Origin: Diplodia intermedia
Taxonomy: Eukaryota > Ascomycota > Dothideomycetes > Botryosphaeriales > Botryosphaeriaceae
Length of the DNA stretch: 64,000 bases
Assembly: GCA_021495925.1 (NCBI GenBank)
Contig: JAKEKT010000007.1
Span: 558,001-622,000 of the forward strand
Direction of reading: 5' to 3'
Shown here: piece by piece, positions 42,298 to 54,089 of the stretch
How positions within the stretch are numbered: position 1 is the first letter of the stretch
How the letters are laid out: the number at the start of each line of letters is the position of its first letter
The notes under the pieces: generated by a model
The model's input: the letters and a program-made list of their open reading frames with translations, nothing else
Database searches by the model: none
What the model was told of the DNA's origin: nothing
Position numbers and translations under genes: made by a program

Positions 42298-43028
42298 ATG
42301 GTCTCGTCCATTTCACGCTTATGGCGGACATACTTGATCGCCTATGCATTACTCGCCGCACTGACGCTGGCTTTCAATGAGTATGTCTTCCTCTTCTCCA
42401 TCCTTTTCTCTCATATTTCGTCTCGCGCGGTCATATCCAATGACGAAATACCGCCATCTCTCTTCACCGCGGCAATGATCGAGCCTCTCCCCCCTTGTCC
42501 CCACATTATTCCCTCCCTGTCAATATTCCACCCCCTCTCCCCCAACTTCCTCTAAGCCGTTCTTGATAGTCCCCACCATAAACCGCGTCCCCTCTAATCC
42601 CTGTATTTCTGCCAATTCGCAACGCTGACTCAACCCCCAGAGTGGCCGCCACAGCAACCGCCGACACCACCGCCACACCAACCCCAACTTACGCCTCCAC
42701 TTCAATCTCCACGACCATCAGCTCACCCCCCAAGACGAGCACGGCACCGCAAATACGACATCATCAACAACGACAACAAAACCAAGAACCGCTCAACCGT
42801 CCGTCCCCCGCCCCTTTCCTCTCTCCCTCCTGGAGCCGGCGTCCGAGCTCGTTTCCGACCCCCACCGCCGCAGACGACGTCCGCGACGAAGGGGAAGGAG
42901 GCCAAGGAAGCGGCAGGGCGCGGGCCGAGGGCCAGGGCGGCGGCAGCAGCCGCGCGTCGGGCATGAGCGTGAGCGCGGTGGCGCTGGTGGCGGCCATCGC
43001 CGGCTTGGTCGTCGTCATGCCTTTATGA
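42298..43028 (+). CDS. Small secreted protein, candidate GPI anchor
   Basis: Exons 42298-42380 and 42641-43028 give 156 residues. I recognise no family. Exon 1 encodes a signal peptide (SRLWRTYLIAYALLAALTLA). The 260-base intron (GTATGT ... CTGAC ... CCCCAG) joins NE to VAATATADTTATPTPTY in frame. The middle is Thr/Ser/Pro-rich, likely O-glycosylated, then Gln/Arg- and Gly-rich. The end is a spacer with small residues (SSRASG) and a hydrophobic tail (SVSAVALVAAIAGLVVVMPL), the pattern of a GPI-attachment signal. A cell-surface or wall protein is inferred. The intron and start are by eye only. Confidence 0.55.
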
Positions 43029-43640
43029 CACGGGCTGTGGATGTTCGGAGCAGTGGCGGTGAGGGGAGACGAGGAGAAGAAGGATGATGCTTCACGATTT
43101 TTACGATGTTTGATGAATTATTGATACCAAGTTTGGAATGGAGAGGGCGGTAGATGTGTCAGATATGAGATGTGTATCTAAGCAGGCAGAGAGAGAGAGA
43201 GAGAGAGACAGACGATCAATCATCGTTCAGCCGCATGAAAGCAGGCAGCAACATCCCCTTCAGCAAGCCACTGTGCAATCCGTCTTCCACGGAACAGAAC
43301 GTCAGAAATTTTTTTCGTTCCCCCTTAAACCTTCGCCCAAGTGTACACCAAGATCATACACGCCTCACGCAGAAGAACCACAAAAAGGATGGATGCATGA
43401 CGGACATTTTTCAAACCGATTCAAAAGCCCCTACATGACATTGAGAGAGAAAAGACGAAAAGGGGGAAGAATTAGTCCAAAACCCCTTTTATCTACAGAA
43501 AAAAACAAGAAAAAGAAAAAAAAAGAAATCGTTTCCCCATTTCATTCTCCATCCCTCCCTTTGCAACAACCGCTCATATTCCTCTTTTTTTTGTTTCCCT
43601 CAAATCACTCAACCAACCAAGCAACCAAGCAATCAAGCAA
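43029..43640. other. Convergent intergenic region with GA microsatellite
   Basis: The 3' flanks of the GPI candidate and nup192 meet here. An (AG)n run lies at about 43190-43208, A-rich runs near 43500-43530, and CAAGCAAT-type direct repeats near 43610-43645. No gene is seen. Confidence 0.55.
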
Positions 43641-46600
43641 TCAAGCACCGCCACCACCACCACCACCTGCAGCACCCCCAGCCCCCCCGGCCGCCGTCGC
43701 CGCAGAAGAAGCAGCAGCGGAGGCGGCGGCGGCGGCAGCAGCAGCAGAACCACCCGTAACGGCGGCGCCCTCGCTCAAGCACTCCAACACGCCCAGCAGC
43801 TCCGCCACGACCCTCTCCTCCAGCCGGCTGTCGCCCGCGGCGGCGCCACCGACGGCCCTCTGCTTGACGAGCTCGACCTCGCGCTCGTTGGTCGGCAGCA
43901 GGCGCTCGCGCAGCGCGCGGCGGCCGCCCTGCAGCCAGCCCTCGACGTCCTCGCGCACGCCGGCGCGGTCCCAGTCGAGCGGCGCGATGCCGGCCGGGTT
44001 GACCATGGCGCCCACGGCGGCCGCCGAGCCGCCGGCGCCGCCGCCGTCGGCGGAGCGGAAGCGGTCGAGGACGACGCTGAGAAGCGCGAGGCTGTGCGCC
44101 TCGGACGCGGCGCCGAGGGTGACGGCGCCGGCGGCCACGTCCTTCATCGCGCCGTGCTGGTTGTTGTTGTTCGGGTTGCCGGCGCTGCGCGGGTTGAGCG
44201 CGGCCGACGCGCGGGCGAGCTGCTCGGGGAACTGGTTGAGGAAGGCGGCCACCTCGGCGGCGACGGGGGCGCCGACGGCGTCGAGCAGGTTGAGGCAGAG
44301 GGGCAGGATGCCGCGGGTCCAGATGGAGAACAGGCGGGGCGGGTGGTCGAAGGGGCCCATGCCGCGCGGGCGGCGGTAGTAGTTGACGAGGTTGGCCGTG
44401 CTGAGGCGCGCGAGCACGCCTTCGACGGCGAGGACCTCGGCCATGGGCAGGATGCCCGACAGCTCGAGCAGGAACAGGATGCTGAGCTCGCCGTAGACGG
44501 GGTCGTTGTCGGGGCCGACGGTGAGCTGGTCGGCCCAGGTAAAGAGCGCGGTCGCGTGGCGGACCGTGTTGGAGGCGGAGAAGAGCAACGTGATCTCGCC
44601 CGCCATGACCTGCATGCCGGGCACGCGCAGGATGGCGGATAGCAGGGCGCTGACGAGCACGAAGTCTGCGGGCGAGCAGCTCTCCTGGTCCTCGTGCACC
44701 TGGTTCGCCAGCGAGCGGAGGCCAGTGGCGACGACCTTTTCCAGTATCTCCATGAGCTCGGATCCGATCTTGGACATGTTCTTCTGGATTCCAGGCTCCT
44801 CCTTCTGATACGCCTTGATGTGGGGCTGCAGAGTGAGGAGCAGTATCCTGAGAAGCGTCCTGTAGTAGTCTGCGTTCTCTCCCATGAAGGCGATCTCGAA
44901 GTCGACACCCGAGATCCGAATCGTGTCCCAGCAGAGCTTAAACAAAGCTTTGATGTGGTCGCTCGTGCAGTCGGCTGCTGTAAGTTTTTGTATCAGGACG
45001 AATGCAAAGTCTGCTCGTACATGCACCAGCCGCTCAAACAGGGCCTGCAATCCGTTCGACGTCTGGTTTGACTTCAGGCATTGCTGGATGACCTGTGCAA
45101 GGATGGCCTCAAGGCGGTGGTCTTTGTTGGCAATCGAGCTGAGCTCAATCGCAAGCAGCTTCCAACTCTTCAGAAGCATTATCTGTGCCTCGACCAAGGA
45201 CAGGTTGACATTGGCCCTCTGGAACTCATCGACAAAGCCATTGCCCCTCCTTAAGCCAATCCACGTCGAGTCAAAGCCAAGAACCTCAGATGCGTACTGC
45301 AGGTCGTAGAAGTAATCGCGGCCAAACTCGGATCGGGTGAGAATTGTCCTCTTGAAGTTTGAGAGCTTGACACTGGGAAATTTGCTCTCGACGTTCTTCT
45401 TCAGGTTACTGTGTAATGACCGGTTGTATGCCGGCGGATCGACACCGTGTTTTTGGAGGAAATCAAGCTTGGCAATAACGTGCTGTGCGGGGCGCATGTC
45501 GCCCAGTTGTCGTGCATAGTGAAGGCACATGGCGCCAATGTCGGAGACTAATGAAGCCATGTGGATCTTGATCGACTGAGTTTCCACCGTCGCGAGCGGT
45601 GCGCTGGCCGCAACTGGTTGCAATGTTCGGATGAAATCCATGATGCTCTCTAGAAAGTTCCTGTGGGAGTGCATCTTGGTAACAGCCCACGGCCAGTGAT
45701 TTTGCGCAAGGGAGATGAACTCTAACATGGCAACAGCTCTCCGAGGGTCCAATGACTTGATGTCACACAGCTGGTCCAGCGCCGAGTGCAGAAGAGGCTT
45801 GCCACGCGGCTTGCCAGTCACCTTGTCCTCCTTGCTCTTGAGGGAGTCTCGCGGTGTGTTGCCAGTGAGGAGATAAATCGAAAGCCATTGCTGTTTGCTG
45901 CTCACCACCGCACACAGGAACCTCCAGATGCTGACCTCGACCGTGGTATCCTTCAAGGCTCCGCTCATGGACGAAATAACGCTGAGGAAAGCCTTCGCAG
46001 TCTCGGGACCCAAGTGTCCGAGTAGAGAAGGGGGCTCCTTATCCCCTCGGGCCGCACTTTTAACCAGAACCTCAAAAAGATTCATAGTGGAGGGCTTGAA
46101 GTCTTCGTGTGCAATTGATAGCCGGGCAAGCAGTGGGGCGGCCTTGAACAACTGGTGCTCCAAATAGGACGTTGGACGGCTGAGCAGAACACCAGCCTGG
46201 AGAATGGTCGTGGCGAAAGTAATAGCCGCATCTGTTTGTGATCTCCACAGATTCTCGATACGGATAGGCGTGGAAATAGGAAGGGGCTTCGTTCCGGCGA
46301 AGAACACGTTGAGGATTGCGTGGGTCGTGATGTCGTTTGTTGAATCCGAGCAGAATGCCTCTAGAAGATAGTCGGCCGAGGGTGCAATGACTGAGCTCAT
46401 CTTTTCACTCGGCCCTGTTGCTTCGTCGTCATAGCCATGGACGTTGCGCAAAATATCGGAGAAGATCTCCATGGCCAAACGATTAAGCTCAAGCTGTTGA
46501 TCGACAGCTCCGAATCGCCAGCTGAGACAGCTCTCAAAAACGCCAGTGAATGTCTTGGTGAAGCTGAGTAGGACCTTGCTTGTTATCTTGTCGGGAGATC

Positions 46601-49413
46601 CACCTCCTGAGGCGGGAAGGGATGAGAACCTTACGAGTGCCTTTTGGCTCTGCTTTCTGGACACAACGTTCTTGACCGAGTCGTTGAGCAAGGCCTTGAA
46701 CAGGTGAGCACAGGCTAACAGGAAGTCGTAGCGACCCATCACCATCTCGGTCCCGGACACGATCTCCACAAGACTACCGCCAATGCCTTCCAAGTCCAGC
46801 AGCCTACTCCTTGTGAAGAATGGCCAGACCCTGTTGGGTAACACCTCGACAAGAGCGTGGATGAAGTAAAGACAGTTGACCAGAAGCTCAAGTGACCCCT
46901 CGTTGTTGGGCCTCTCCCTCAGTCTCTCAAGCTCCTGCTCAAAAATGTCGAACACCAGACTGATGATATCCTGGTTGCGGCCAAGCCCATCACTGGCATC
47001 TTCCAAGATCCACTGGGCGTCTTTTCGTGCATCTGCATCCCTGGCAGTGGCGGCCTTCCCTGAGGCAGCAACAAGCATTGCAAGTAGACCGATGTATTCA
47101 GTCGCTGTTGCAATGTTGATTGGCTTACGTGTTGCGGTGTCGATCGTTTCACTGCCTACCATAAACGTGGACAAGTACGCGGCCAGATAGCGCAGGGATG
47201 AGTGCTTGTGCATCCACGCTATCACAAGGGGTCTGGTATCCGGATTGAGTGCAATGCCTTCAGTTCCAACAGGAATGAAGTGGACTTCGTCCGGTTGCAT
47301 CTCATCGAGTGGAATAACCTCGTTACCCTCGGCCTCTTCGTCCGCGAGAGGACGCTTGGTGTCTTTCCGATTCCAGAAGAGGCTCATGTCTTCCTTCAAC
47401 TGGACAGACGGAACCTCATCCTCGCGGGTTGGCACGTAGCCTTCGAAGTTGGGGGGAATGACCTGGGTAAACTGAGCCTTGTCTTGTAGCCACTTGGCAG
47501 TAACAAGCTCGCCCTCGTCATCCGTGTCGACCCTCAAGCACAATCGCTTGGCAAACTGCAAAAGGGGAACCGATTCGTAGGGGTAGCGATACTTGACCTG
47601 GTCCAGGATTCCCATTCCGCCCTCGTCGACAAAGGCCTCTAAAACCGGGTCCGGGATCTTTTTCGGAGATTGTTCAGCAAGAGTCCAATACGTCTGGCTG
47701 CCGCTGAGAACGACGAGGAAGCTCATGATGAGTTCAGGGCTGTATTCAACTGTGTATGAGCCTCCCCGGATGAGCCAGAGTAGCTGAAGGCGCATACGGG
47801 CGGCCAAGTCATGGTCAGAGCTCGCAACTAGGCTATCCTGAATCATGACGTCGCTGAAAGTGCTCGTCAGAGTGAGAGCAATCTCTGGTAAAAGCTCGTA
47901 GATCTTTGCACCAATTACAGAGGCCTTGACCAGTATTGTGGCGTTGTCGTCCTCTTCGTCTTCGTTGATGTTGATTCCTCTGATCATCTCGTTGAGTTTT
48001 TCCACTACGGTCAATTCGACGTCGGGAGAGCCTTGGGCGATTTGTGTTTCCCTTTCGTGGCTGAGAGTTTCGCTCTGGCCCTTGACAGTAAGACTGAAGA
48101 CCGACCAGGCGAATAACGCAGGACTCGCGGGTGTGGGCCCTGATCCGCAGTACTCCAAGAAAATCGAAGTAAGCTTTTCGACGCAGAACTTGTTCTTAAC
48201 GTAAGCCCCGCCATCGGCACCATCCGTGGGAGTAACATTTACGGCCTCCGCTTCAACGAACTTAAGCAGGCCACGAAAGTTGACCACTGCCAGGCAGACC
48301 ATGGCGACCAGAAGTTGCAGGGTCGAGACCAGAGGCTGCTGACTCTGAAATGGCAGTTGGATATCCTTGCAGAAGCGGCAACCATCCATGAACTCAAACC
48401 AGTCCACGACAACGTCCGAAGGTAGAAGGTTCGCGGTGCTGTCCACATGTGTAAAAATGAGCTGGAGGATGATGATAGCTTCGGACAGCTGTGACTGTGT
48501 CCACATCTCCTCAGCTTCTTCAATGCCTCCCGGCACGTCCTTGTACCAACCACTACCATATTCGATGTTCTGGAAACGCGATTGTAGGGCCTGGGTACCA
48601 TCCTTGAGGAATCCAGTCTTCTGCGAGGAAAAAATCCTTTTTCCGAGCTCTTTAATCCAGGCCTGGGCGTTCGCGTCTGGTCTCGTGTTGTTGGACGAGC
48701 TGTCTGTCTGTGCAGTTGCTGCGCCCACCCGCGCCAGAATATCACTAATCTTCAAGATGTGTATGCGCTCTGCCAGATAGGTCTCCAAGATCCGCAATTG
48801 CCTCCTCTCCTTCGAATGAAACACAGTTAGATTCTGGATTATTCCGCCGCTCGTTGCGGCGACAATGGTAGACTTGGGCAGGAAGGCTGACGAGCCTAGG
48901 TTGGCACCGCCCGCAGCATCCTGAACGCTGAGCGTCTCCTCCTCAGTGAAGCCAGAAAGGAGCTGAGTAGTAGGTCGCGCTTGCCATTCCAGCAGCACTA
49001 TTCTCAGCGCAGAAACCTCGTCAATCTTCGCCTCAGCCGACAGCCATTTGGTGTCTTCCTTGATCTCCTCGATGTTGTACTGGCCGGTTTCCGAGGGTGT
49101 GACGTTGATGGCGGCGGTCTTGGTCTCAAAAGCGGATTTGGACTGGGTGGTTGGCGGCTGGAAAGGCTGGAAAGGTTTGCTGAGGACGGCGGCATTGGTG
49201 TTGTCGGAAAGGAAGGCGCACAAGGTATCACCCTCGCGGCCAGCTCTAGGGCCACGTAGAGCAGCGAAGGCGTCCTGCCATGAGCTGCAGAGAAGGTCAG
49301 CGGGTGTGATGGCACGGAGTTGGGGTAGGCGGTACGTACAGCAGCTGCTGCTCCCCGCTCAGGCATTTGTCCAGCGGCGGGAAAAGGACAGATTCGCCAG
49401 ATGTTGCAGCCAT
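43641..49413 (-). CDS. nup192: Inner-ring nucleoporin Nup192 (Nup205 family)
   Basis: Exons 49413-49340 and 49284-43641 give 1905 residues. The 55-base intron joins LFPPLDKCLSGEQQLL to SWQDAFAALRGPRAGREG. The N-terminus carries CAFLSDNTNAAVLSKPF and RIVLLEWQARPTTQLLSGFT, then a long all-helical solenoid with no enzyme motif, as in fungal Nup192 of similar size (about 1700-1900). Recognisable stretches include RQLRILETYLAERIHILKIS and KNFEVDIGFDSTWIGLRRGN-type central helices (GFDSTWIGLRRGNGFVDEFQ at about 45240). Nup192 is a scaffold of the nuclear pore inner ring and contacts Nic96 and Nup53. The last 40 or so residues are a run of Ala, Gly and Ser coded by GCN/GGN repeats, perhaps a recent extension. 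It lies tail to tail with the GPI candidate. Confidence 0.96.
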
Positions 49414-50267
49414 TTCCGCCGGAGTGCGCACCAGGAGTGCGCGCGTCTAAATGTCCATGGAGTGGGTGGTTGGTAGTTGGCGGAGTTGCGACAGCTCCGG
49501 AGCTTGACCTGGAAAACAATGCGCCTTGACGCGTTGCGCGGGCGGACACGGCAACCACTTTTCGCCCGCGCCAAGACTTGCTCGGACATCTGGCCAGCTT
49601 CTTCGGCGCAACTTTGCCACCAGTTCAAGCGTCGGAAAGTATTCACGCACATCATAAGTATCATTTCTGGCAACCTTGAGATTCTCGATTGTTTACACCT
49701 ATGCGGTTCCTTAAAAAAGCCTTCCATCTATACAACCCGAACCCAGTACCTTAATCCTCCCAATATTACCTGCAACCAACATATCTGTGTCCGAAGACAC
49801 CACACTCTAACTCGAGTGACCAGTAGATGGGCTTTTCCACATACACGAATTTCATTCGTTTCGTGAGCTAAAGTCTCCAATTCCCACGATACATTTACCT
49901 CGTTTCGCCATATCCAATCTCGCCCATCTTCAATACAAGATTGAAAGATCAGCAGGAGCAAGACTGAAACCATCAGGCCGGACACTTACCAAAAGCTCAA
50001 ACAACGGGTATCACAAGATACAGTATTTACAAGGACAAACGGACGATAACAACGGCGACGGGACGAGAACGAACGAGTGGAAACGCGGCGGCGACGAACG
50101 ACGGTAAACGGTAAACGGACGGAGGGACGCATCGCAACGCAACGCCAAAAAGCAACGCGCGAAGAAACGATTAGGCTTCGCCGGCGGCATCCGCGTAGGA
50201 CTTCTTTTGCTTCTTGTGGAATGGGAGTTTCTTGGGCAGCGCCTTGCGGAGCGGCTTCCAAGACCTC
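49414..50267. other. Intergenic, nup192 promoter and 3' flank of Smr gene
   Basis: These are 854 bases without a gene. An ACGCGT hexamer lies near 49529. A minus frame at 50171-50644 overlaps the Smr gene in another register and is not called. Confidence 0.5.
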
Positions 50268-51232
50268 TTACATAACCACGCAACAGCTTTTGAAAACCCG
50301 GAGAACTTTTTTCCCTTTGCTAAAGATATTATCAACATCGTCGTTCTGGCTCTGCTGTGGCTCCTGGTAGTGGCTGTTGTATTGCGAATTACCTGCTTGC
50401 TGGGGCTTTTGCTGGGGCTGTTGCTCGCCGGAGACGGCGTTGGCGTAGGAGTGGGCCTCGGTGGCATGGTGGGGCTTCTCGGCGTGGCCGTTTTGGTGGT
50501 GTGGCTGCTCGTGCTGGACGGGCTGCTCGTGCTGGGCGGGCTTCGCTTGCTGCCAGGCCGGGCGGTTGTGGGTCGCGATGGGGAACGAGCTGGTTGGACG
50601 CTGGCCGCCGCCGCCCAGGTGCGAGGGCAGGTGGGCGTCACCACCAGTCAGGTCGACGTACATGCGTCCGGCGTTGTCCTCGGTACGGAACTGGAGACCT
50701 AGATCGCGGCAGACCTGCTCGCAGCGGGGCTTGAGCTTCTGGACGTGGCCGGTGGAGTGGTTACCCTTGCCGACAATGACATGCAGGTGCGTCTGGCCAT
50801 GCTTCTGCGCGTAACGGATGCGCTCCTCCAAGATATCCTCGGCCTCCTCGGTGAACTGGCCGTGCAAGTCGAGCTCGTCGCCCGCGACGCGGTCCTCGGC
50901 GTTGTTCTCGCGGAAGATGAACTCGGACGCCTGCTTGTTGTACTCATCCATCTTGGCGCCGTGGCGCTTGCCCGCCTCGGACAGCTCATGCGCCTTTGCG
51001 CCGTCGCCAGCCTCGTAGGCTTCGTGGGCGCGGTCGAAGCAGTCCTGGCGCTTCGCACGCTCATTGCGCGCCTGCTCGCGCAGGCGGTCGTACTCTTCCT
51101 CGATATCCTTGGCGCGCTCGTGCGACTCGTGGTGGAAAGCTGGGGGTTGCGATCAGCGGAGCTGGTGGGGAGGCGCAAGGGACAACAGCGGGACCTACGG
51201 CGACTGCCCATGTAGGAGCACCCGGCCGCCAT
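50268..51232 (-). CDS. DUF1771-Smr domain protein with CaaX-like C-terminus
   Basis: Exons 51232-51199 and 51139-50268 give 301 residues. A short start (MAAGCSYMGSR) is joined by a 59-base intron to a charged DUF1771 helix (FHHESHERAKDIEEEYDRLR, about 13-85). The Smr domain runs from about 98 to 180: ELDLHGQFTEEAEDILEERI, HLHVIVGKGNHSTGHVQKLK, GRMYVDLTGG. It has the family's DLHG and GKGNHS elements. Smr domains bind or cut nucleic acid and act in mRNA surveillance or recombination. A His/Gln-rich linker (about 185-275) follows, then a basic KGKKVLRVFKSCC-VVM end. CVVM fits a farnesylation CaaX box with a second Cys and basic residues beside it, so membrane attachment is possible. It diverges from the F-box gene. 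Confidence 0.9.
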
Positions 51233-51895
51233 GTTTGATAATGCAGCTAGTGGTTCTGGCACGTGGGAAACGGATCGCGGGGAACAATGGCTTGCAGAGG
51301 GGAACAGAGCAAGGAGGATCGTCAGGTACTTATGAATGCCTTGGAAGAGCTCGGGGAGCTAATTGCGGAGTCGATCGGCGCGCCGGCCCAGCTTGACAGG
51401 GTGCTGCCACCTGCCAGCGCCATTTCACCGCCGATCTGGACCGCCAATGGCCAGCCAGCCCAGCCCTGTCGCCAGCGCGCACCGCCTCACCAGCACGCCC
51501 TCAGCCGCCGCAGTGGGGAAGTTCTGCCACCTCAACCCGAGACCCGCACGCATGCAGGGCAATCGGAGCGCCGCTCCCGCTTGCCGCCGCCGCGGATGAG
51601 ACGGAGCCGTTTGATCGCAGCGGTGCGGCGGCTGCCGCCAGCCCTGACATGACTTGCGCGGTGGAGACGCCGTGATGAAACAGGCTGTGCTGGTTCCTGT
51701 CCCTGAGCGCCAGCAATTTTCCGACACGCCTCGTACTCGATCACGTGACTTGATTTCGGATGACGTAACGGCCCAGGCAAGCCCCGAAACGGCAACCGCC
51801 CAGCTGGCCCACACAAGCCTCAACCTGACCCCTCCGCCAGCCAATTGCGCGTCCGGAACGCCGAGCACCCTGTTCCCTACGACGGTTCCCCCAAA
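51233..51895. other. Shared divergent promoter, Smr and F-box genes
   Basis: These 663 bases lie between two divergent start codons. No gene or clear element is recognised. Confidence 0.5.
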
Positions 51896-53431
51896 ATGGA
51901 CGCCCTCCCCGAGGAGCTCCTCGACCTGATAGTCGCCGAGTGCGACTTCGTCTCCTTGAAGCGGCTGCGTGGGACCTGCAAAGTCCTCGCCCGTCTCACT
52001 GTCCCCCGCATCTTCGAGCATGTGCATGTCGGCATGTTTATGGAGAGCTTGCAGAAGATCTGCTGCATCGCTGCGCACTCCGACTTCCGCAAGATGGTCC
52101 GGAAATTGACCTACCATGGAGAGCTGCTGCCGTACTTTGAGAACCGAGAGGAGTACGCGGAACGGATAGACATGCGTCCACCGTTCAGTCTGTTCTACCA
52201 GATGTATTGCTATGAAAAGGGGCTGCCGGTGCTGCCTTCAGGCGACATGAGGTATCGTGAAGCGAAGAGCGCGGCGCTCGCCATCTGGACAAAGCTGCCG
52301 AAAGTAGATCCGGAGCTAGACCTGGACGCCTACTACAAGGAATACCAGCGAATATGGGAGGAACAGCAGGAATGGGATGAGGAGCGCACTCAGATACTTC
52401 GACGAGCAATCTGCAATTTGCCAAAGCTGGAAATGGCCGAGGTGTCGACGCAGGAGATGGGGACGCCCAAGAACCACGGACCAGTATGGGGAAGACTGTT
52501 ACCGCGGATTCTGCAGGGTCCGGATGATTGGAAGTTCATCGATTCGAACGAGGAGGCTTCCCTTGGTGTGAGCTTGGACGGGGCGCAGCAGATAACCCAT
52601 CTGCTCAAAGCGCTGTGTGAGAGGACCAGCAGGCCAGTCCGGTCACTGAAGTTCGCCACCAGCAACAACGTGTTTTGGTGTCAAGCAACCCGATTGCCAA
52701 TCATTCACCAGAGTCTGTGGCCAGCCGAACTCGGAGGGCTCGAAATCGACGGTCGCGTCTACGAAATGAGACACGCCTTTCAGAATCTGACGCATCTCGA
52801 GCTTCTCATCTCATTTGACCACTTTTGGGACCGGAGGGATTGGATAGGAAGCGGTATGCGAGCATTCTTGCAAGAGGCAAAGAAGTTGGAAAAGCTCCAC
52901 TTTGGGTACAGCGAAGAAACAAAAGACCGGGAAGACGACCGTTGGGATGACCCCTTACAAATCCTGGGCGACATACATTGGCCGGTTCTGCATACTCTAC
53001 GTGCAAGCTTCACAACGAGGGAAAATCTTCTGGTTGATCTACTCAAGCGTCACTCCGCGACACTCAAGCGCCTTTCGATGGTGGATATGGCTCTATCAAG
53101 AGCGCACGGCTCCTGGGCATCTATCATCGAGCAAATCCCTCACATACTCAAGTTGGAGCACATCTACGTGGAATCCCTATGGGACTCCACGTGCGAGGAT
53201 AACGGCGGTGCTGGTCTGTTTGAGTTTTGGGAAGGTGGAGCTTACGAAAGATCCATCATGAACTACTGTATCAATGGTGGTCAACTCCCTCTCATTTATC
53301 CGCGAGATTGGAACCAGGTGCATCCGGATGAGCCAACACTGGATTATTTCGCTCCGCTACGTGACAATGATTCAGAAGAGGGCGAGGAGGAAGCCAGTGA
53401 AGACGAAGAAGAGGAAATTTTGGTCGAGTGA
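51896..53431 (+). CDS. F-box protein
   Basis: A single exon of 511 residues. I chose ATG 51896 because it begins exactly at the F-box (MDALPEELLDLIVAECDFVS, then LKRLRGTCKVLARLTVPRIF, residues 1-45). The F-box binds Skp1 and makes the protein a substrate adaptor of an SCF ubiquitin ligase. The rest has no WD40 repeats. It reads as mixed helices and strands with scattered leucine-rich stretches (LTHLELLISFDHFWD, KKLEKLHFGY, LKRLSMVDMAL), like the degenerate LRR-type folds of many fungal F-box proteins. The C-terminus is strongly acidic (SEEGEEEASEDEEEEI). The substrate is unknown. Ascomycetes have many such divergent F-box genes, so orthology is not clear. Confidence 0.88.
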   Translation: MDALPEELLDLIVAECDFVSLKRLRGTCKVLARLTVPRIFEHVHVGMFMESLQKICCIAAHSDFRKMVRKLTYHGELLPYFENREEYAERIDMRPPFSLFYQMYCYEKGLPVLPSGDMRYREAKSAALAIWTKLPKVDPELDLDAYYKEYQRIWEEQQEWDEERTQILRRAICNLPKLEMAEVSTQEMGTPKNHGPVWGRLLPRILQGPDDWKFIDSNEEASLGVSLDGAQQITHLLKALCERTSRPVRSLKFATSNNVFWCQATRLPIIHQSLWPAELGGLEIDGRVYEMRHAFQNLTHLELLISFDHFWDRRDWIGSGMRAFLQEAKKLEKLHFGYSEETKDREDDRWDDPLQILGDIHWPVLHTLRASFTTRENLLVDLLKRHSATLKRLSMVDMALSRAHGSWASIIEQIPHILKLEHIYVESLWDSTCEDNGGAGLFEFWEGGAYERSIMNYCINGGQLPLIYPRDWNQVHPDEPTLDYFAPLRDNDSEEGEEEASEDEEEEILVE

Positions 53432-54089
53432 CGACAGGCGACGATATACCCAAATGCATTTCCAAACCTAGCCAAGCCTCTTCCAGCGTACTTGATCTTT
53501 TGTATTCAAAGACGTCTGCTACACTGTAGTGTCAGATTGCTTTTCGGTAACAGTCTCGTGACTTTGGGCTCCGTGCATGTGATAACAGGATTTGGTGATT
53601 TTCTTCATAGACCCTGGATCTGCACTTGCACTAGTATGTTCAATGTTCTGGACCTCCAAGAACAAAGTTTTTTCGGAGAGGTCTATCCGTTTCGAGACAT
53701 GATGCATTAATACAAGCAGCAGGCCGTGCTGGTCCGTCCGTACCTGTGAGGCGGCGAAGACAAAGTCATGTCGTATATGAGTATGTATGTGGGTGGCAAA
53801 TGCAATAGGATTAAGTTTTTGTAGATTTGTTTTGAATGCCTGCAATTGTAGGCAAATTCCCTATTATACCTCAACGCCGATCATGCAATAGTGACAGAAG
53901 GACCACCACGGTCAATTCCTTCCCTGTCCCGAAAACCTCGTGCTTGGAAACTCGCCGAAGGGAACGCGCTGCCTTGGTCAGGCAACATGCCAGCTACCAA
54001 GCCCGCCTCACCACATTCAGTGGTATCTCAATACAAGCGACAGAAGCCCAATCCTTTTTGTTACAAGCGATACAGGTTGTTTCAATGAA
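53432..54089. other. Convergent intergenic region
   Basis: The 3' flanks of the F-box gene and the small mitochondrial-type gene meet here. AT content is higher than in the coding regions. No gene is recognised. Confidence 0.5.

Noticed and set aside
43138..44379. A 413-codon plus-strand frame at the nup192 3' end
   Set aside because: It reads the complement of the Ala/Gly tail and simple A-rich DNA; it is low complexity throughout.
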